Of a stretch of DNA of 64,000 nucleotides, positions 49,476-58,809 are shown piece by piece (position 1 is the stretch's first letter; every line of letters starts with the position of its first letter). Under the pieces are notes generated by a model. It saw nothing but the letters and a program-made list of their open reading frames with translations. It was not told the DNA's origin and ran no database searches. This DNA comes from Leisingera daeponensis (GTDB lineage: Bacteria; Pseudomonadota; Alphaproteobacteria; Rhodobacterales; Rhodobacteraceae): assembly GCF_019801465.1 (NCBI RefSeq), contig NZ_JAHVJA010000002.1, forward strand, positions 124,001 to 188,000. Direction: 5' to 3'. A program made the translations under genes and the position numbers.

Positions 49476-51059
49476 ATGAACCGACATATGCAGTATCTGG
49501 CCAGCCAGGCCGCGGCAGGCAAACTGTCGCGCCGTGACTTCCTGGGCAAGGCCGCCGCACTGGGCTTTACCGCAGTCTCCGCAAACCTGCTGCTGTCCAG
49601 CGCCGCCAAGGCCGCCGGCCCGCAGAAGGGCGGCACCATCCGCCTGGGCCTGCAGGGCGGCTCCACCACCGACAGCCTGGACCCGGCACTGGTCACCAAC
49701 ACCGTCGGCCTGATGGTCACCCGCCTGTGGGGCGAAACGCTGGTTGAACTGGCTGACGACGGCGGCATCGAGGGCAAACTGGCCGAAAGCTACGAAGCTT
49801 CGGCCGACGCCAAGACCTGGACCTTCAAGCTGCGCTCCGGTGTAACCTATTCGAACGGCCAGAACGTCACCGCTGATGACGTGGTCAAAACCATGGAGCG
49901 CCACAGCGGCGAGGACACCAAATCGGGCGCCCTGGGCATCATGCGCGGCATCAAGGACGTGCGCGCGGATGGCGACAGCGTTGTCTTCGAACTCGACAGC
50001 CCGAACGCCGACCTGCCCTATCTGCTGGCGGACTACCACTTGATCATCCAGCCCAACGGCGGCAATGACGATCCGGCGGCAGCCATCGGCACCGGCCCCT
50101 ACATCATGAAATCCTCCGACATGGGCGTGCGCTTCGTGGCCGAGAAGAACCCCAACTACTGGGGCGACCTGGGCAACGCGGATACCGTCGAGATCATCGT
50201 CATCAACGACGACACCGCCCGTGTTGCCGCGCTGCAGTCCGGCCAGGTGGACGTGATCGACCGGGTGCCGCCGCGGACCGCAAAACTGGTGGACCGCGCG
50301 CCGAACATCACCGTGCACTCGACCTCGGCGGCCGGCCATTACGTGTTCATCATGCACTGCGACACCGCGCCGTTCGACAACAACGACCTGCGCATGGCGC
50401 TAAAATACGGCATCAACCGCCAGGAGATGGTCGACAAGATCCTGAACGGCTACGGCACTGTCGGCAACGACACCCCGATCAACGCCTCCTACCCGATGTA
50501 CACCGAGTTGGAGCAGCGTGAATTTGATCCCGACAAAGCGATGTTCCACCTGAAGAAGTCCGGCCACGACGGCGCCATCCTGCTGCGCACTTCGGACAAT
50601 TCCTTCCCGGGCGCGCCGGATGCATCGGCCCTGTTCCAGCAGTCGCTGAACAGCGCCGGCATCAAGCTGGACGTCAAGCGCGAGCCGAACGACGGCTACT
50701 GGTCGGAAGTCTGGAACGCCAAGCCCTTCTGCACCAGCTACTGGGGCGGCCGCCCGACCCAGGACCAGATGTTCACCACCGCCTACCTGTCGACCGCGGA
50801 CTGGAATGACACCCGCTTCAAGAACGATCAGTTCGACCAGATGCTGGTGGCCGCGCGCGGCGAACTGGACGTTGCCAAGCGGACGCAGATGTATGCCGAC
50901 ATGTCGACCATCCTGCGTGACGAAGGCGGCCTGATCTGTCCGATGTTCAATGACTTCGTCGAGGCGACCACCGACAAAGTCGACGGCTTTGTCGAAGGCA
51001 TCCCGGGCCAGGTTCTGATGAACGGCTACGCGGCCAGCAAGCTGTGGGTCAAAGCCTAA
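49476..51059 (+). CDS. Peptide/opine-type ABC importer, substrate-binding protein (Tat-exported)
   Basis: A 527-residue family-5 solute-binding protein. The N-terminus carries a Tat-type signal (LSRRDFLGKAAALGF, residues 17-31). The mature part has GGTIRLGLQGGSTTDSLDPA, KTWTFKLRSGVTYSNGQNVT and DDVVKTMERHSGEDT, all characteristic of oligopeptide/dipeptide/nickel binding proteins. It captures ligand in the periplasm for the two permeases and double ATPase that follow. The ligand is unknown. CGGGAGA precedes the ATG at 49476. It is the first gene of the operon, one base ahead of the first permease. Confidence 0.92.
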   Translation: MNRHMQYLASQAAAGKLSRRDFLGKAAALGFTAVSANLLLSSAAKAAGPQKGGTIRLGLQGGSTTDSLDPALVTNTVGLMVTRLWGETLVELADDGGIEGKLAESYEASADAKTWTFKLRSGVTYSNGQNVTADDVVKTMERHSGEDTKSGALGIMRGIKDVRADGDSVVFELDSPNADLPYLLADYHLIIQPNGGNDDPAAAIGTGPYIMKSSDMGVRFVAEKNPNYWGDLGNADTVEIIVINDDTARVAALQSGQVDVIDRVPPRTAKLVDRAPNITVHSTSAAGHYVFIMHCDTAPFDNNDLRMALKYGINRQEMVDKILNGYGTVGNDTPINASYPMYTELEQREFDPDKAMFHLKKSGHDGAILLRTSDNSFPGAPDASALFQQSLNSAGIKLDVKREPNDGYWSEVWNAKPFCTSYWGGRPTQDQMFTTAYLSTADWNDTRFKNDQFDQMLVAARGELDVAKRTQMYADMSTILRDEGGLICPMFNDFVEATTDKVDGFVEGIPGQVLMNGYAASKLWVKA

Positions 51060-51060
51060 T

Positions 51061-52017
51061 ATGTCTCCGATCGTAAAACTTCTGGCTCAGCGCATTGCGC
51101 TGAGCCTCCTTCTTTTGTTGCTCATCTCAATCGTGATTTTCGCCGGCACCATCGTGCTGCCGGGTGACGTCGCCCAATCGATTCTGGGGCAGTCAGCAAC
51201 GCCGGAGGCTCTGGCCAACCTGAGGGCTGAACTGGGCGTCAACGATCCTCCCGTCGAACGCTATTTTGCTTGGCTCTTCGGCGCCATGCAGGGCGATCTT
51301 GGCACCGCGCTGACCAGCGGCCAGGACATTGCCCAGGCTCTCAGCAGCCGGTTCTGGAACACCCTGTTCCTCGCCTTCTGGGCTGCCGTGGTCGCGGTTC
51401 CGCTGGCGATCTTCCTGGGCCTCCTCGCCGTCCGCTTCAAGGACCGCTGGCCCGACAAGATGATCTCGGCCGTCACCCTGGCCTCGATCTCGATCCCCGA
51501 ATTCCTGATCGGCTACGTGCTGATGTATTTCATCGCGGTGCAACTGCGCTGGTTCCCGTCGGTGGCAATGATCAACGACAGCATGAGCCTGTTTGAAAAG
51601 CTGAACGCCATCGCCCTGCCGATTGCGGTGCTGACCCTGGTGGTGCTGGCGCATATGATGCGGATGACCCGCGCTGCGATCCTGAACGTGATGCAATCGG
51701 CCTATATCGAAACCGCCGAACTGAAGGGCCTCAACGCCTTCCAGGTGATTTACCGCCATGCGTTCCCGAACGCGATTGCGCCGATCGTCAATGTGGTGAT
51801 GCTGAACCTCGCCTATCTGGTGGTCGGCGTCGTGGTGATCGAGGTGGTCTTTGTCTACCCCGGCATGGGTCAGTATCTGGTCGACCATGTGTCCAAGCGT
51901 GACGTGCCTGTGGTGCAGGCCTGCGGCCTTATCTTTGCCGCTGTCTATATCGGCCTCAACATGATTGCCGATATTGTCGCCATCCTGTCGAACCCGCGCC
52001 TGAGGCATCCGAAATGA
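51061..52017 (+). CDS. ABC importer permease (DppB-type)
   Basis: A 318-residue inner-membrane protein with about six helices. The N-terminus LLAQRIALSLLLLLLISIVI and the EAA loop ETAELKGLNAFQVIYRHAFP followed by NAIAPIVNVV identify the DppB/OppB type permease. It forms the channel with the second permease. The gene starts one base after the binding-protein stop and overlaps the next permease by 4 bp, so expression is coupled. Confidence 0.92.
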   Translation: MSPIVKLLAQRIALSLLLLLLISIVIFAGTIVLPGDVAQSILGQSATPEALANLRAELGVNDPPVERYFAWLFGAMQGDLGTALTSGQDIAQALSSRFWNTLFLAFWAAVVAVPLAIFLGLLAVRFKDRWPDKMISAVTLASISIPEFLIGYVLMYFIAVQLRWFPSVAMINDSMSLFEKLNAIALPIAVLTLVVLAHMMRMTRAAILNVMQSAYIETAELKGLNAFQVIYRHAFPNAIAPIVNVVMLNLAYLVVGVVVIEVVFVYPGMGQYLVDHVSKRDVPVVQACGLIFAAVYIGLNMIADIVAILSNPRLRHPK

Positions 52018-52829
52018 AGAATATCCCCATTTCCGCAGCCATCGGGCTGTTCTTCACCGCGCTCTATTTCCTCGGCGCCATCTTTGCACCGCTGCTGGCG
52101 CCCTACGGCGTTGGCGAAATCGTCGGCGACGTGTGGGAGCCCTCCAGCGCAGACTACCTGCTGGGCACCGACAACATCGGCCGCGACCTCCTCAGCCGGA
52201 TGATCTACGGCGGCCGCACCACTATCTTCATTGCCACGGCGGCGACCGTGTTGTCCTTCACCCTCGGGTCCGTCCTCGGCTTCTTTGCCGCGGTGATGGG
52301 CGGCTGGATCGACCAGGCCCTGTCGCGTTTTGTTGATCTGGTGATGTCGATCCCGACGCTGATCTTCGCCCTGGTGGTGCTGTCGGTTGCGCCGGTCACC
52401 ATTCCGATGCTGATCCTGGTGATGGGCTTGCTGGACGCCACCCGCGTCTACCGCCTGGCGCGTGCCGTCGCCGTCGACATTGAGGTCATGGATTACGTCG
52501 AGGCGGCCCGCCTGCGCGGCGAGAAGACCGCCTGGATCATCTTCCGTGAGATCCTGCCCAACGCGCTGTCGCCGCTGATCGCGGAGATGGGCCTGCGCTT
52601 CATCTTTGCGGTTCTGTTTGTCTCCACCCTGTCCTTCCTGGGCCTGGGCGTGCAGCCGCCTGAGGCCGACTGGGGCGGCATCGTGAAGGAGAACAAGGAA
52701 GGCATCGTCTACGGCATTCCTGCAGCGCTGATCCCGGCCTTTGCCATCGCCACCCTGGCGATCTCGGTGAACCTGGTGGCCGACTGGGTGCTGAACCGGA
52801 CCACATCGCTGAAAGGAGGCCGCGGATGA
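52014..52829 (+). CDS. ABC importer permease (DppC-type)
   Basis: A 271-residue permease with the DppC features: LLGTDNIGRDLLSRMIYGGR near the N-terminus, GSVLGFFAAVMGGWIDQALS, and the EAA loop YVEAARLRGEKTAWIIFREI followed by LPNALSPLIAEMGLRF. It pairs with the DppB-type permease. Its start overlaps the preceding stop by 4 bp and its own stop overlaps the ATPase start by 4 bp, showing tight coupling. Confidence 0.92.
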   Translation: MKNIPISAAIGLFFTALYFLGAIFAPLLAPYGVGEIVGDVWEPSSADYLLGTDNIGRDLLSRMIYGGRTTIFIATAATVLSFTLGSVLGFFAAVMGGWIDQALSRFVDLVMSIPTLIFALVVLSVAPVTIPMLILVMGLLDATRVYRLARAVAVDIEVMDYVEAARLRGEKTAWIIFREILPNALSPLIAEMGLRFIFAVLFVSTLSFLGLGVQPPEADWGGIVKENKEGIVYGIPAALIPAFAIATLAISVNLVADWVLNRTTSLKGGRG

Positions 52830-54463
52830 GCGATACCCTGTTGAAAGTCCGCGACCTGAAAATCGGCGCGACCATCTACCCGCCGGGGGAAAAGCCCCGC
52901 GACATCGAAATCGTGCACGGAGTCAGCTTTGACCTCGCGCCCGGCAAGGTGCTGGGGCTGATCGGTGAATCCGGGGCCGGCAAATCCACCATTGGGCTCG
53001 CGTCCATGGCCTATGGCCGCGGCGGCGTGAAGATCACCGGCGGCGAGGTATGGGTCAACGGCCGCGACATCCTGAAGGGCGGCCACAAGGACATCCGCCG
53101 CCTGCGCGGCGCCGAGGTGACCTATGTGTCGCAATCCGCCGCCGCCTCCTTCAACCCCGCCAAGAAGATCATGGACCAGGTGGTCGAGGCCGCGGTGGAA
53201 CAGAAGAAGTTCTCCCGCAAGGAAGCCGAGGCCCGCGCCCGTGCCCTATTTGCCAAGCTGGGCCTGCCGGACCCGGACAACATCGGCGAGCGTTACCCGC
53301 ACCAGGTGTCGGGCGGCCAGCTGCAGCGCTGCATGACCGCGCTGGCGCTGTGCCCGGAGCCGGATCTGGTGGTGTTCGACGAGCCGACAACCGCGCTCGA
53401 CGTGACCACCCAGATCGACGTGCTGATGGCGATCAAGGAAGCCATCCGCGACACCGGCGTAGCCGCGCTCTACATCACCCACGACCTCGCGGTGGTGGCG
53501 CAGGTAAGCGACGACATCATGGTTCTGAAGATGGGCAATACGGTCGAATACGGCCATGTCGATCAGATCATCAACAACCCGCAGGAGGAGTACACCAAGG
53601 CGCTGGTCTCGGTCCGCTCCATCGAGCATGAGGAAAAGGCCCCCACCGCGGAGCCGGTGCTGAGCGTGCGCAACATCACCGCGCGCTACAAGGGCACCCA
53701 GTTCGACGTGCTGCACAATGTGAACGTCGATCTGTACCCCGGCCAGACTCTGGCCGTGGTGGGTGAATCCGGCTCCGGCAAGTCCACCCTCGCCCGCGTG
53801 ATCACCGGCCTGTTGCCGCCGCGCGAGGGCGAGATCGAATTTGCCGGCCGAAAGCTGTCGCCCGACCTCAAGGGCCGCAGCCGCGAGGACCTGCGCGAGC
53901 TGCAGATGATCTACCAGATGGCAGACGTGGCGATGAACCCGCGCCAGACCGTCGGCACCATCATCGGCCGCCCTCTGGAGTTCTACTTCGGCATGCGCGG
54001 CGCCGAGAAGAAGAAGCGGATCATCGAACTGCTGGACGAAATCGAGCTCGGCGAAAAGTTCATCGACCGCTACCCGGCGGAGCTGTCCGGCGGCCAGAAG
54101 CAGCGCGTCTGCATTGCCCGCTCGCTGGCGGCCAAGCCCAAGATGATCATCTGCGACGAGGTCACCTCGGCGCTGGACCCGCTGGTGGCGGACGGCATTC
54201 TGAAGCTGCTGCTGGATCTGCAGAAGATCGAGGATGTGGCCTATCTGTTCATCACCCACGATCTGGCGACCGTGCGCGCCATCTCCGACAACATCGCGGT
54301 GATGTACCAGGGAAAGGTGCAGCGGTACGGCGGCAAGTCCAAGGTGCTGAGCCCGCCGTTCGACGATTACACCGACCTGCTGCTGAGTTCGGTGCCGGAA
54401 ATGAAGCTTGGCTGGCTGGAAGAAGTGATCGCTCACCGCAAGATGGAAAGCGCCGGAAACTGA
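52826..54463 (+). CDS. ABC importer ATPase, fused DppD-DppF type
   Basis: A 545-residue protein with two complete ATPase domains. The first has Walker A GLIGESGAGKST, signature VSGGQLQRCM and Walker B DLVVFDEPTTALD; the second has VVGESGSGKST, LSGGQKQRVCIARSL and MIICDEVTSALD. The C-terminal oligopeptide-binding-transporter extension (LSSVPEMKLGWLEEV) is at the end. Both domains look active. It energises the importer. A strong terminator lies 17 bp downstream. Confidence 0.94.
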   Translation: MSDTLLKVRDLKIGATIYPPGEKPRDIEIVHGVSFDLAPGKVLGLIGESGAGKSTIGLASMAYGRGGVKITGGEVWVNGRDILKGGHKDIRRLRGAEVTYVSQSAAASFNPAKKIMDQVVEAAVEQKKFSRKEAEARARALFAKLGLPDPDNIGERYPHQVSGGQLQRCMTALALCPEPDLVVFDEPTTALDVTTQIDVLMAIKEAIRDTGVAALYITHDLAVVAQVSDDIMVLKMGNTVEYGHVDQIINNPQEEYTKALVSVRSIEHEEKAPTAEPVLSVRNITARYKGTQFDVLHNVNVDLYPGQTLAVVGESGSGKSTLARVITGLLPPREGEIEFAGRKLSPDLKGRSREDLRELQMIYQMADVAMNPRQTVGTIIGRPLEFYFGMRGAEKKKRIIELLDEIELGEKFIDRYPAELSGGQKQRVCIARSLAAKPKMIICDEVTSALDPLVADGILKLLLDLQKIEDVAYLFITHDLATVRAISDNIAVMYQGKVQRYGGKSKVLSPPFDDYTDLLLSSVPEMKLGWLEEVIAHRKMESAGN

Positions 54464-54480
54464 TTCCATCAAAGGCTGCA

Positions 54481-54519
54481 AAGCCCCCGCTGCTGGTCAG
54501 CGGGGGCTTTTTCTTTTTT
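54481..54519 (+). terminator. Terminator of the ABC importer operon
   Basis: AAGCCCCCGCTG and CAGCGGGGGCTT form a 12-bp perfect stem with loop CTGGT, followed by a T-rich tail (TTTCTTTTTT). Confidence 0.95.
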
Positions 54520-54680
54520 AATTCGGCTTGGTTTTGTGATATTTTACCGGGATCAGGGAGAATGCAGCGGCACCAGCTGCAAATAACAGAAAAGACACTG
54601 AGCGCGGCTGATCTTTGAGGCAAGCCAACCCGATTCACCGGGCAGTTTCGTATTGACTGCAGCTGAGGGGAGGATCTGCC

Positions 54681-55322
54681 ATGACAGACTGGGCAATTCA
54701 CGGATTTGAGATAGCCAATTGCAACTGCGTTCCCGGCTGCCCTTGCCAGTTCTCGCAGCTTCCCAATGACGGCACCTGCGAAGCTATGCTGACATTCCGC
54801 ATTGATTCCGGACATTACGGGGACACGAAACTGGACGGCCTGCTTGCCGCGGCAATCTACAAATGGCCCGGCCCCATCCATGAAGGCAACGGCGAGATGC
54901 AGATTATCATCGACGAACGTGCCACGGCAGAGCAGAAATCCGCCCTCGAAGCGATCATGACCGGTCAGGACACCGATGAGTTTGCCACGATGTTCTTTGT
55001 CTTCAACGCCATGTGCAGCACCAGGCACGACACACTCAGCGCGCCGGTGTCACTGAATTTTGATGAGGAAACCGGAATTGGCCACGGCAAGGCAGACGGT
55101 ATCGGCGAAACCAGGGTGGAACCCATTGCGCATATCGTCTCCGGAGCGCCCCATTCGGTTCAGATAAAACTGCCTAATGGATTTGAATACTCCGAGGCCT
55201 CCGTATGCCGGGGCACGACCCGGACTCCCGGCTCAGCCATCAGCCTGGACAAGAACAGCGGAACCCACGCCCATGTTGCCGAACTGCATCTGACCGGCAA
55301 AGGCATCGAGCGGGCGGCCTGA
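54681..55322 (+). CDS. DUF1326 protein
   Basis: A 213-residue soluble protein with no signal peptide. It begins with the cysteine motif EIANCNCVPGCPCQFSQLP (CxCxxxCxC), the hallmark of DUF1326, which looks suited to metal or redox chemistry. The remainder is a beta-rich barrel-like sequence with VSGAPHSVQIKLPNGFEYSE. GGGGAGG precedes the ATG. It is followed after 6 bp by a DUF2182 membrane protein, a pairing seen repeatedly for this family. Function unknown; the pair may handle a metal such as copper, but that is a guess. Confidence 0.87.
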   Translation: MTDWAIHGFEIANCNCVPGCPCQFSQLPNDGTCEAMLTFRIDSGHYGDTKLDGLLAAAIYKWPGPIHEGNGEMQIIIDERATAEQKSALEAIMTGQDTDEFATMFFVFNAMCSTRHDTLSAPVSLNFDEETGIGHGKADGIGETRVEPIAHIVSGAPHSVQIKLPNGFEYSEASVCRGTTRTPGSAISLDKNSGTHAHVAELHLTGKGIERAA

Positions 55323-55328
55323 CCCGAC

Positions 55329-56153
55329 ATGGCGCAGCCGCAGCATATTCCCGGACCGGCTGAACGCCTGGCCCGCAATGACCAGGCGGTGGTGCTGGGC
55401 GCTGTGGCCTTCATCGTGCTGTTGAGCGCGCTCTACACCGTTATGGGCGCAGGCATGAACATGACCGCGGTCGAGATGACCCGGATGACCCGCCCGATCG
55501 GCGAACCTATGGAGATGGGGGCAGGCACGCCCTGGACCGCAGGCAATGCCGGTCTGATCTTCCTGATGTGGTGGGTGATGATGATTGCGATGATGACCCC
55601 CAGCGCCGCGCCTGTTCTGCTCCTGTTCAGCGCTATCAAAAAGGCGGGATCCCAACCGGCCAAAGCGCCGCTGCTCAGCCTGCTGTTCCTCAGCGGCTAC
55701 CTGCTGGCCTGGGCTTTCTTTTCTGCAACCGCCACCGCCCTGCAGTGGTGGCTGGAAACCATGGGCCTGTCAAACGGCCCCATGATGTCGCTCAGCAGCC
55801 GTGCCTTAGGTGGTGCGTTGCTGCTGGCGGCGGGCGCCTATCAGTTTACCCCCTACAAGCACGCCTGCCTCTCCCATTGCCGTATGCCGGTTCATTTTTT
55901 GACCGCGCATAACCGCACAGGCTTGGCTGGTGCTGTACTGATGGGCGCCCACCACGGCACCTTTTGCCTCGGCTGCTGCTGGGCTCTCATGCTGCTGCTG
56001 TTTGCCGGCGGGATCATGAACCTCTACTGGATTGCCGGGCTGGCGCTGTTCATTCTTGCCGAAAAGACCTTTCCCCATCCAAAGCTCTTCACCGCTGCCG
56101 CAGGGGTTCTGCTCTGCCTGGCTGGCAGCTATGTGCTGGCAACCGCGTTCTGA
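55329..56153 (+). CDS. DUF2182 integral membrane protein
   Basis: A 274-residue membrane protein with about six helices. The DUF2182 features are present: MWWVMMIAMMTPSAAPVLLL, GAYQFTPYKHACLSHCRMPV and GLAGAVLMGAHHGTFCLGCC. Methionine-, histidine- and cysteine-rich positions within membrane helices suggest metal binding (predicted metal-binding membrane protein in annotation of the family). It is co-transcribed with the DUF1326 gene six bases upstream. No biochemical function is established. Confidence 0.88.
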   Translation: MAQPQHIPGPAERLARNDQAVVLGAVAFIVLLSALYTVMGAGMNMTAVEMTRMTRPIGEPMEMGAGTPWTAGNAGLIFLMWWVMMIAMMTPSAAPVLLLFSAIKKAGSQPAKAPLLSLLFLSGYLLAWAFFSATATALQWWLETMGLSNGPMMSLSSRALGGALLLAAGAYQFTPYKHACLSHCRMPVHFLTAHNRTGLAGAVLMGAHHGTFCLGCCWALMLLLFAGGIMNLYWIAGLALFILAEKTFPHPKLFTAAAGVLLCLAGSYVLATAF

Positions 56154-56297
56154 TACCGCGGCCAGGTGCCGGTTGGCCTGCGCCCTCTTCCCGAAAATGC
56201 CGGTTTCCCGCCGATCCGCCGTTTTTTGAATGGCAATTCAAGAAACCGACATGAAGATGGGGCATCGAAGCCCCCGCAAGGCAAAAGGATTCGGCAA

Positions 56298-57134
56298 ATG
56301 GACAACAAACTCCTGCTCATCATTCTGGACGGCGTGCCGTGGCGCAACTTCCGCCGCCTGTTCGGCAACCTGGAGGGCTGGGTCGACAGCGGCGATGCCC
56401 GCGTCTGGAAACTGCGCAGCGTGCTGCCGTCTATTTCCGCCAGCTGCTATGCCTCGATCCACACCGGCGTCGCGCCGGCCGTTCATGGCAGCACCGGCAA
56501 TGCCAACGTGTTCCGGCTGAAGGAAAAGGATGTGTTCAGCCAGGTCCGGGAGGCGGGCGGCGTCACCGGTGCCGTCGCGCACAGCTACTGGTCCTCCTTC
56601 TTCAACCGCCACCCGTTCGATTACGTCCGCGACATCGAATATGACGAGCCGGAGAGTAAAACCATCAACCACGGCCGGTTCCACACCATGACCGGTTACG
56701 GCAAGGACAACCAGATGACCCCGTCGGATGTCGACCTGTTCGGCACCCTGACCAATCTCTGCCTGCGGTTCGGGCTGGACTACGGCATGCTGCACACCTG
56801 CACGCTGGACAGCATGGGCCACCGCTATTTCCACGACTGCCAGGAAATGGACCACGCGTGTTTCGTCATGGACGAGATGCTGGCCCCCTTCATCACCCGC
56901 TGGCGCGACCTGGGATACGAAGTGATCGTCACCGCCGACCACGGCCAGGATGAGCGCGGCCACCACGGCGGCCGCAGCCCGCTGCAGCAGGAAACCGCGC
57001 TTTATTACTTCGGCGAGGCCGATGGCCCGGATCATGACACCGTGATCGACCAAAGGCAGCTGGCCCCCACCATCCTCACGCGGCTGGGCGCGCCGGTTGC
57101 TGAAACCATGAAGGCCGACCCGTTCCTGCAATGA
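56298..57134 (+). CDS. Type I phosphodiesterase / alkaline-phosphatase-fold enzyme
   Basis: A 278-residue protein. LLIILDGVPWRNF holds the first metal aspartate, VLPSISASCYASIHTG the nucleophile region (a serine stands where many relatives have threonine), DSMGHRYFHD and VTADHGQDERGHHGG the remaining metal ligands. This is the nucleotide pyrophosphatase/phosphodiesterase branch of the superfamily. No signal peptide is seen. It starts at 56298; the frame upstream is open but unsupported. The likely substrates are phosphodiesters or phosphonates, not identified. It follows the DUF2182 gene by 144 bp. Confidence 0.82.
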   Translation: MDNKLLLIILDGVPWRNFRRLFGNLEGWVDSGDARVWKLRSVLPSISASCYASIHTGVAPAVHGSTGNANVFRLKEKDVFSQVREAGGVTGAVAHSYWSSFFNRHPFDYVRDIEYDEPESKTINHGRFHTMTGYGKDNQMTPSDVDLFGTLTNLCLRFGLDYGMLHTCTLDSMGHRYFHDCQEMDHACFVMDEMLAPFITRWRDLGYEVIVTADHGQDERGHHGGRSPLQQETALYYFGEADGPDHDTVIDQRQLAPTILTRLGAPVAETMKADPFLQ

Positions 57135-57199
57135 CCTGCAGCGGCGGCAGTGTGCTAGGATGGCCTGCAGCCGCCGCTTTCAGATGTCAGGAATTCGCC

Positions 57200-57757
57200 A
57201 TGAAATCCCTTGTTGCCGTGTTCTCCCTGCTGGCCGCCCCGGCGCTGGCCAGCGATGCCTGCCATGACCTGTGGTTCACCCGGAACGCTGTGATCGACCG
57301 CGCCGGATACTGCTTCGCCTCCCCCTTGGGGCAATCTGTATTCGACAACCGGGACTGCACCGGCAAATCCGTGTCGCTGCCGCCGCAAGCGGAACGTCTC
57401 GTAGCCGAGGTTAGGCAAATGGAGGGCCGCTTCGGCTGCCGGGTGAACAACAAGCAGACCCGTCTGGATCTCGACGACCTGTTCCTGCGCTATCAGCTGT
57501 GGGATCTGCCGGTGCGCGATGAATTCGAAAGCGCCTGCCTGGGCTGGCTGGGCCCCGTCATGGGGCTGCGGGCCGGCCACAGGCCCGAGGCGCCCCTGAT
57601 CGGACAGATCGGTCCCGGCGATTATGTCAGCTATTCGCATGTCCCGGTGGGCAGCTGGACCTATGTCACCACTTCCGGCCCTGACTGGAGCGTCACCAGC
57701 GGCGGCTGGCTGGACACTTCGCGGTATCAGGAGCAGTGCCAGGATTATGCCGGTTAG
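57200..57757 (+). CDS. Exported YARHG/DUF4453 protein
   Basis: A 185-residue protein with a signal peptide (MKSLVAVFSLLAAPALASDA). The first mature domain, CHDLWFTRNAVIDRAGYCFA then SPLGQSVFDNRDC, is a YARHG domain. A DUF4453-like or SH3-like C-terminal part follows (PLIGQIGPGDYVSYSHVPVG), and six cysteines suggest disulfides in the periplasm. Proteins of this design are common in Rhodobacteraceae and unstudied; YARHG domains are thought to bind peptidoglycan or other wall parts. It converges with the esterase gene six bases away. Confidence 0.75.
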   Translation: MKSLVAVFSLLAAPALASDACHDLWFTRNAVIDRAGYCFASPLGQSVFDNRDCTGKSVSLPPQAERLVAEVRQMEGRFGCRVNNKQTRLDLDDLFLRYQLWDLPVRDEFESACLGWLGPVMGLRAGHRPEAPLIGQIGPGDYVSYSHVPVGSWTYVTTSGPDWSVTSGGWLDTSRYQEQCQDYAG

Positions 57758-57763
57758 CGGGGC

Positions 57764-58690
57764 CTACTCGTCGTAGGGCCAGATCCCCTGCCCCAGCGCT
57801 TCCACGGCAACTGAAATCCGCTCGAAACTGTCGCGTGCCCGGCCCACGGTGTGACGCGCGCGCAGGTAGCCGTGAATCAAGCCGGGCTCGTTGATCCAAT
57901 GCGCCCTGCCGCCGGCCTCCACGATCCGGTCCCGGTAATCGCGCGAGTCGTCGCGGACCGGATCGCAATCCGCCGTCACCAGCACTGTCGGGGGCAAGCC
58001 GGAAAAATCGCTGTCCGCCAGCGGTGCGAACAGCGGGTCATCCTTTGGCGCCTCTCCTTCAGTGCGGATGTCCATGTAATACAGCAGGTCGGCGCGGGTC
58101 AGCATCGGCGCCTGCGCGTGCTCGACATAGGACCCCTGGTTCACATCGCCGCCAAAGGCGCCGTAGATCAGCACCTGGCCCAGAATCGACTCGCAGCGGC
58201 CGCGCGCATGATGGGCCACGGCAGCGCACAAGTTGGCACCGGCGCTGTCGCCCATCAGGACAATCCCCTTGCCGTAACCGGCCTCCACCCAGCCCAGAAC
58301 CACCCAGGCATCCTCGAATGCGGCCGGGTGCTTGTGCTCCGGCGCCAGCCGGTAATCCGCCGCCACCACGCGGTAGCCGGTCTGGGCGCAGATCTCGGCG
58401 CAGACATCGTCGTGGCTGTCCAGCCCGCCGACTACAAAGCCGCCGCCGTGACAGAACAGCACCGTGCGGGTCGGGTCGCCGGCGGTATAGACCCGCACCG
58501 GCACACCGTTTGCCGAAAGGTCCTCGACCGACACCACATCCGGCCGCGGCACCCTGAATTCCCGTGCCATGGCGTTGTATATGCGGCGCTGTTCCTCGAT
58601 GGTCATGTCAACGGCATCATCAGGATAAAGCTCCCCGGTCTTCTGGATGAAGTCCCAGGTCTCCTCGTCTATCAGCCGTTCGTAATCCAT
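57764..58690 (-). CDS. HSL-type alpha/beta hydrolase (esterase)
   Basis: A 308-residue hydrolase of the hormone-sensitive-lipase family. LFCHGGGFVVGGLDSHDDVC carries the HGGG oxyanion motif, VLMGDSAGANLCAAV the nucleophile elbow GDSAG, DCDPVRDDSRDYRDRIVEAG the catalytic aspartate, and LIHGYLRAR the histidine. It should cleave short-chain esters. The ATG at 58690 has GGGAGG seven bases upstream, which decides it over an upstream alternative. It stands alone on its strand between the YARHG gene and the acyl-CoA synthetase. Confidence 0.9.
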   Translation of the reverse strand: MDYERLIDEETWDFIQKTGELYPDDAVDMTIEEQRRIYNAMAREFRVPRPDVVSVEDLSANGVPVRVYTAGDPTRTVLFCHGGGFVVGGLDSHDDVCAEICAQTGYRVVAADYRLAPEHKHPAAFEDAWVVLGWVEAGYGKGIVLMGDSAGANLCAAVAHHARGRCESILGQVLIYGAFGGDVNQGSYVEHAQAPMLTRADLLYYMDIRTEGEAPKDDPLFAPLADSDFSGLPPTVLVTADCDPVRDDSRDYRDRIVEAGGRAHWINEPGLIHGYLRARHTVGRARDSFERISVAVEALGQGIWPYDE

Positions 58691-58762
58691 CCGCGGGCCT
58701 CCCTGCACGCCTCTGTCCCCGAGAGCCTAGGCACAGTTTCCCGCAAATGGAATGCCTGAAAG

Positions 58763-58783
58763 AAAAAGCGCCCCGAAGGGCGC
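58763..58783 (-). terminator. Terminator of the acyl-CoA synthetase gene
   Basis: On the minus strand GCGCCC and GGGCGC enclose a TTCG tetraloop and are followed by TTTTT. It lies 27 bp beyond the stop codon. Confidence 0.85.
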
Positions 58784-58809
58784 CATTTATTTCACTCTTT
58801 CCGGCAGGT

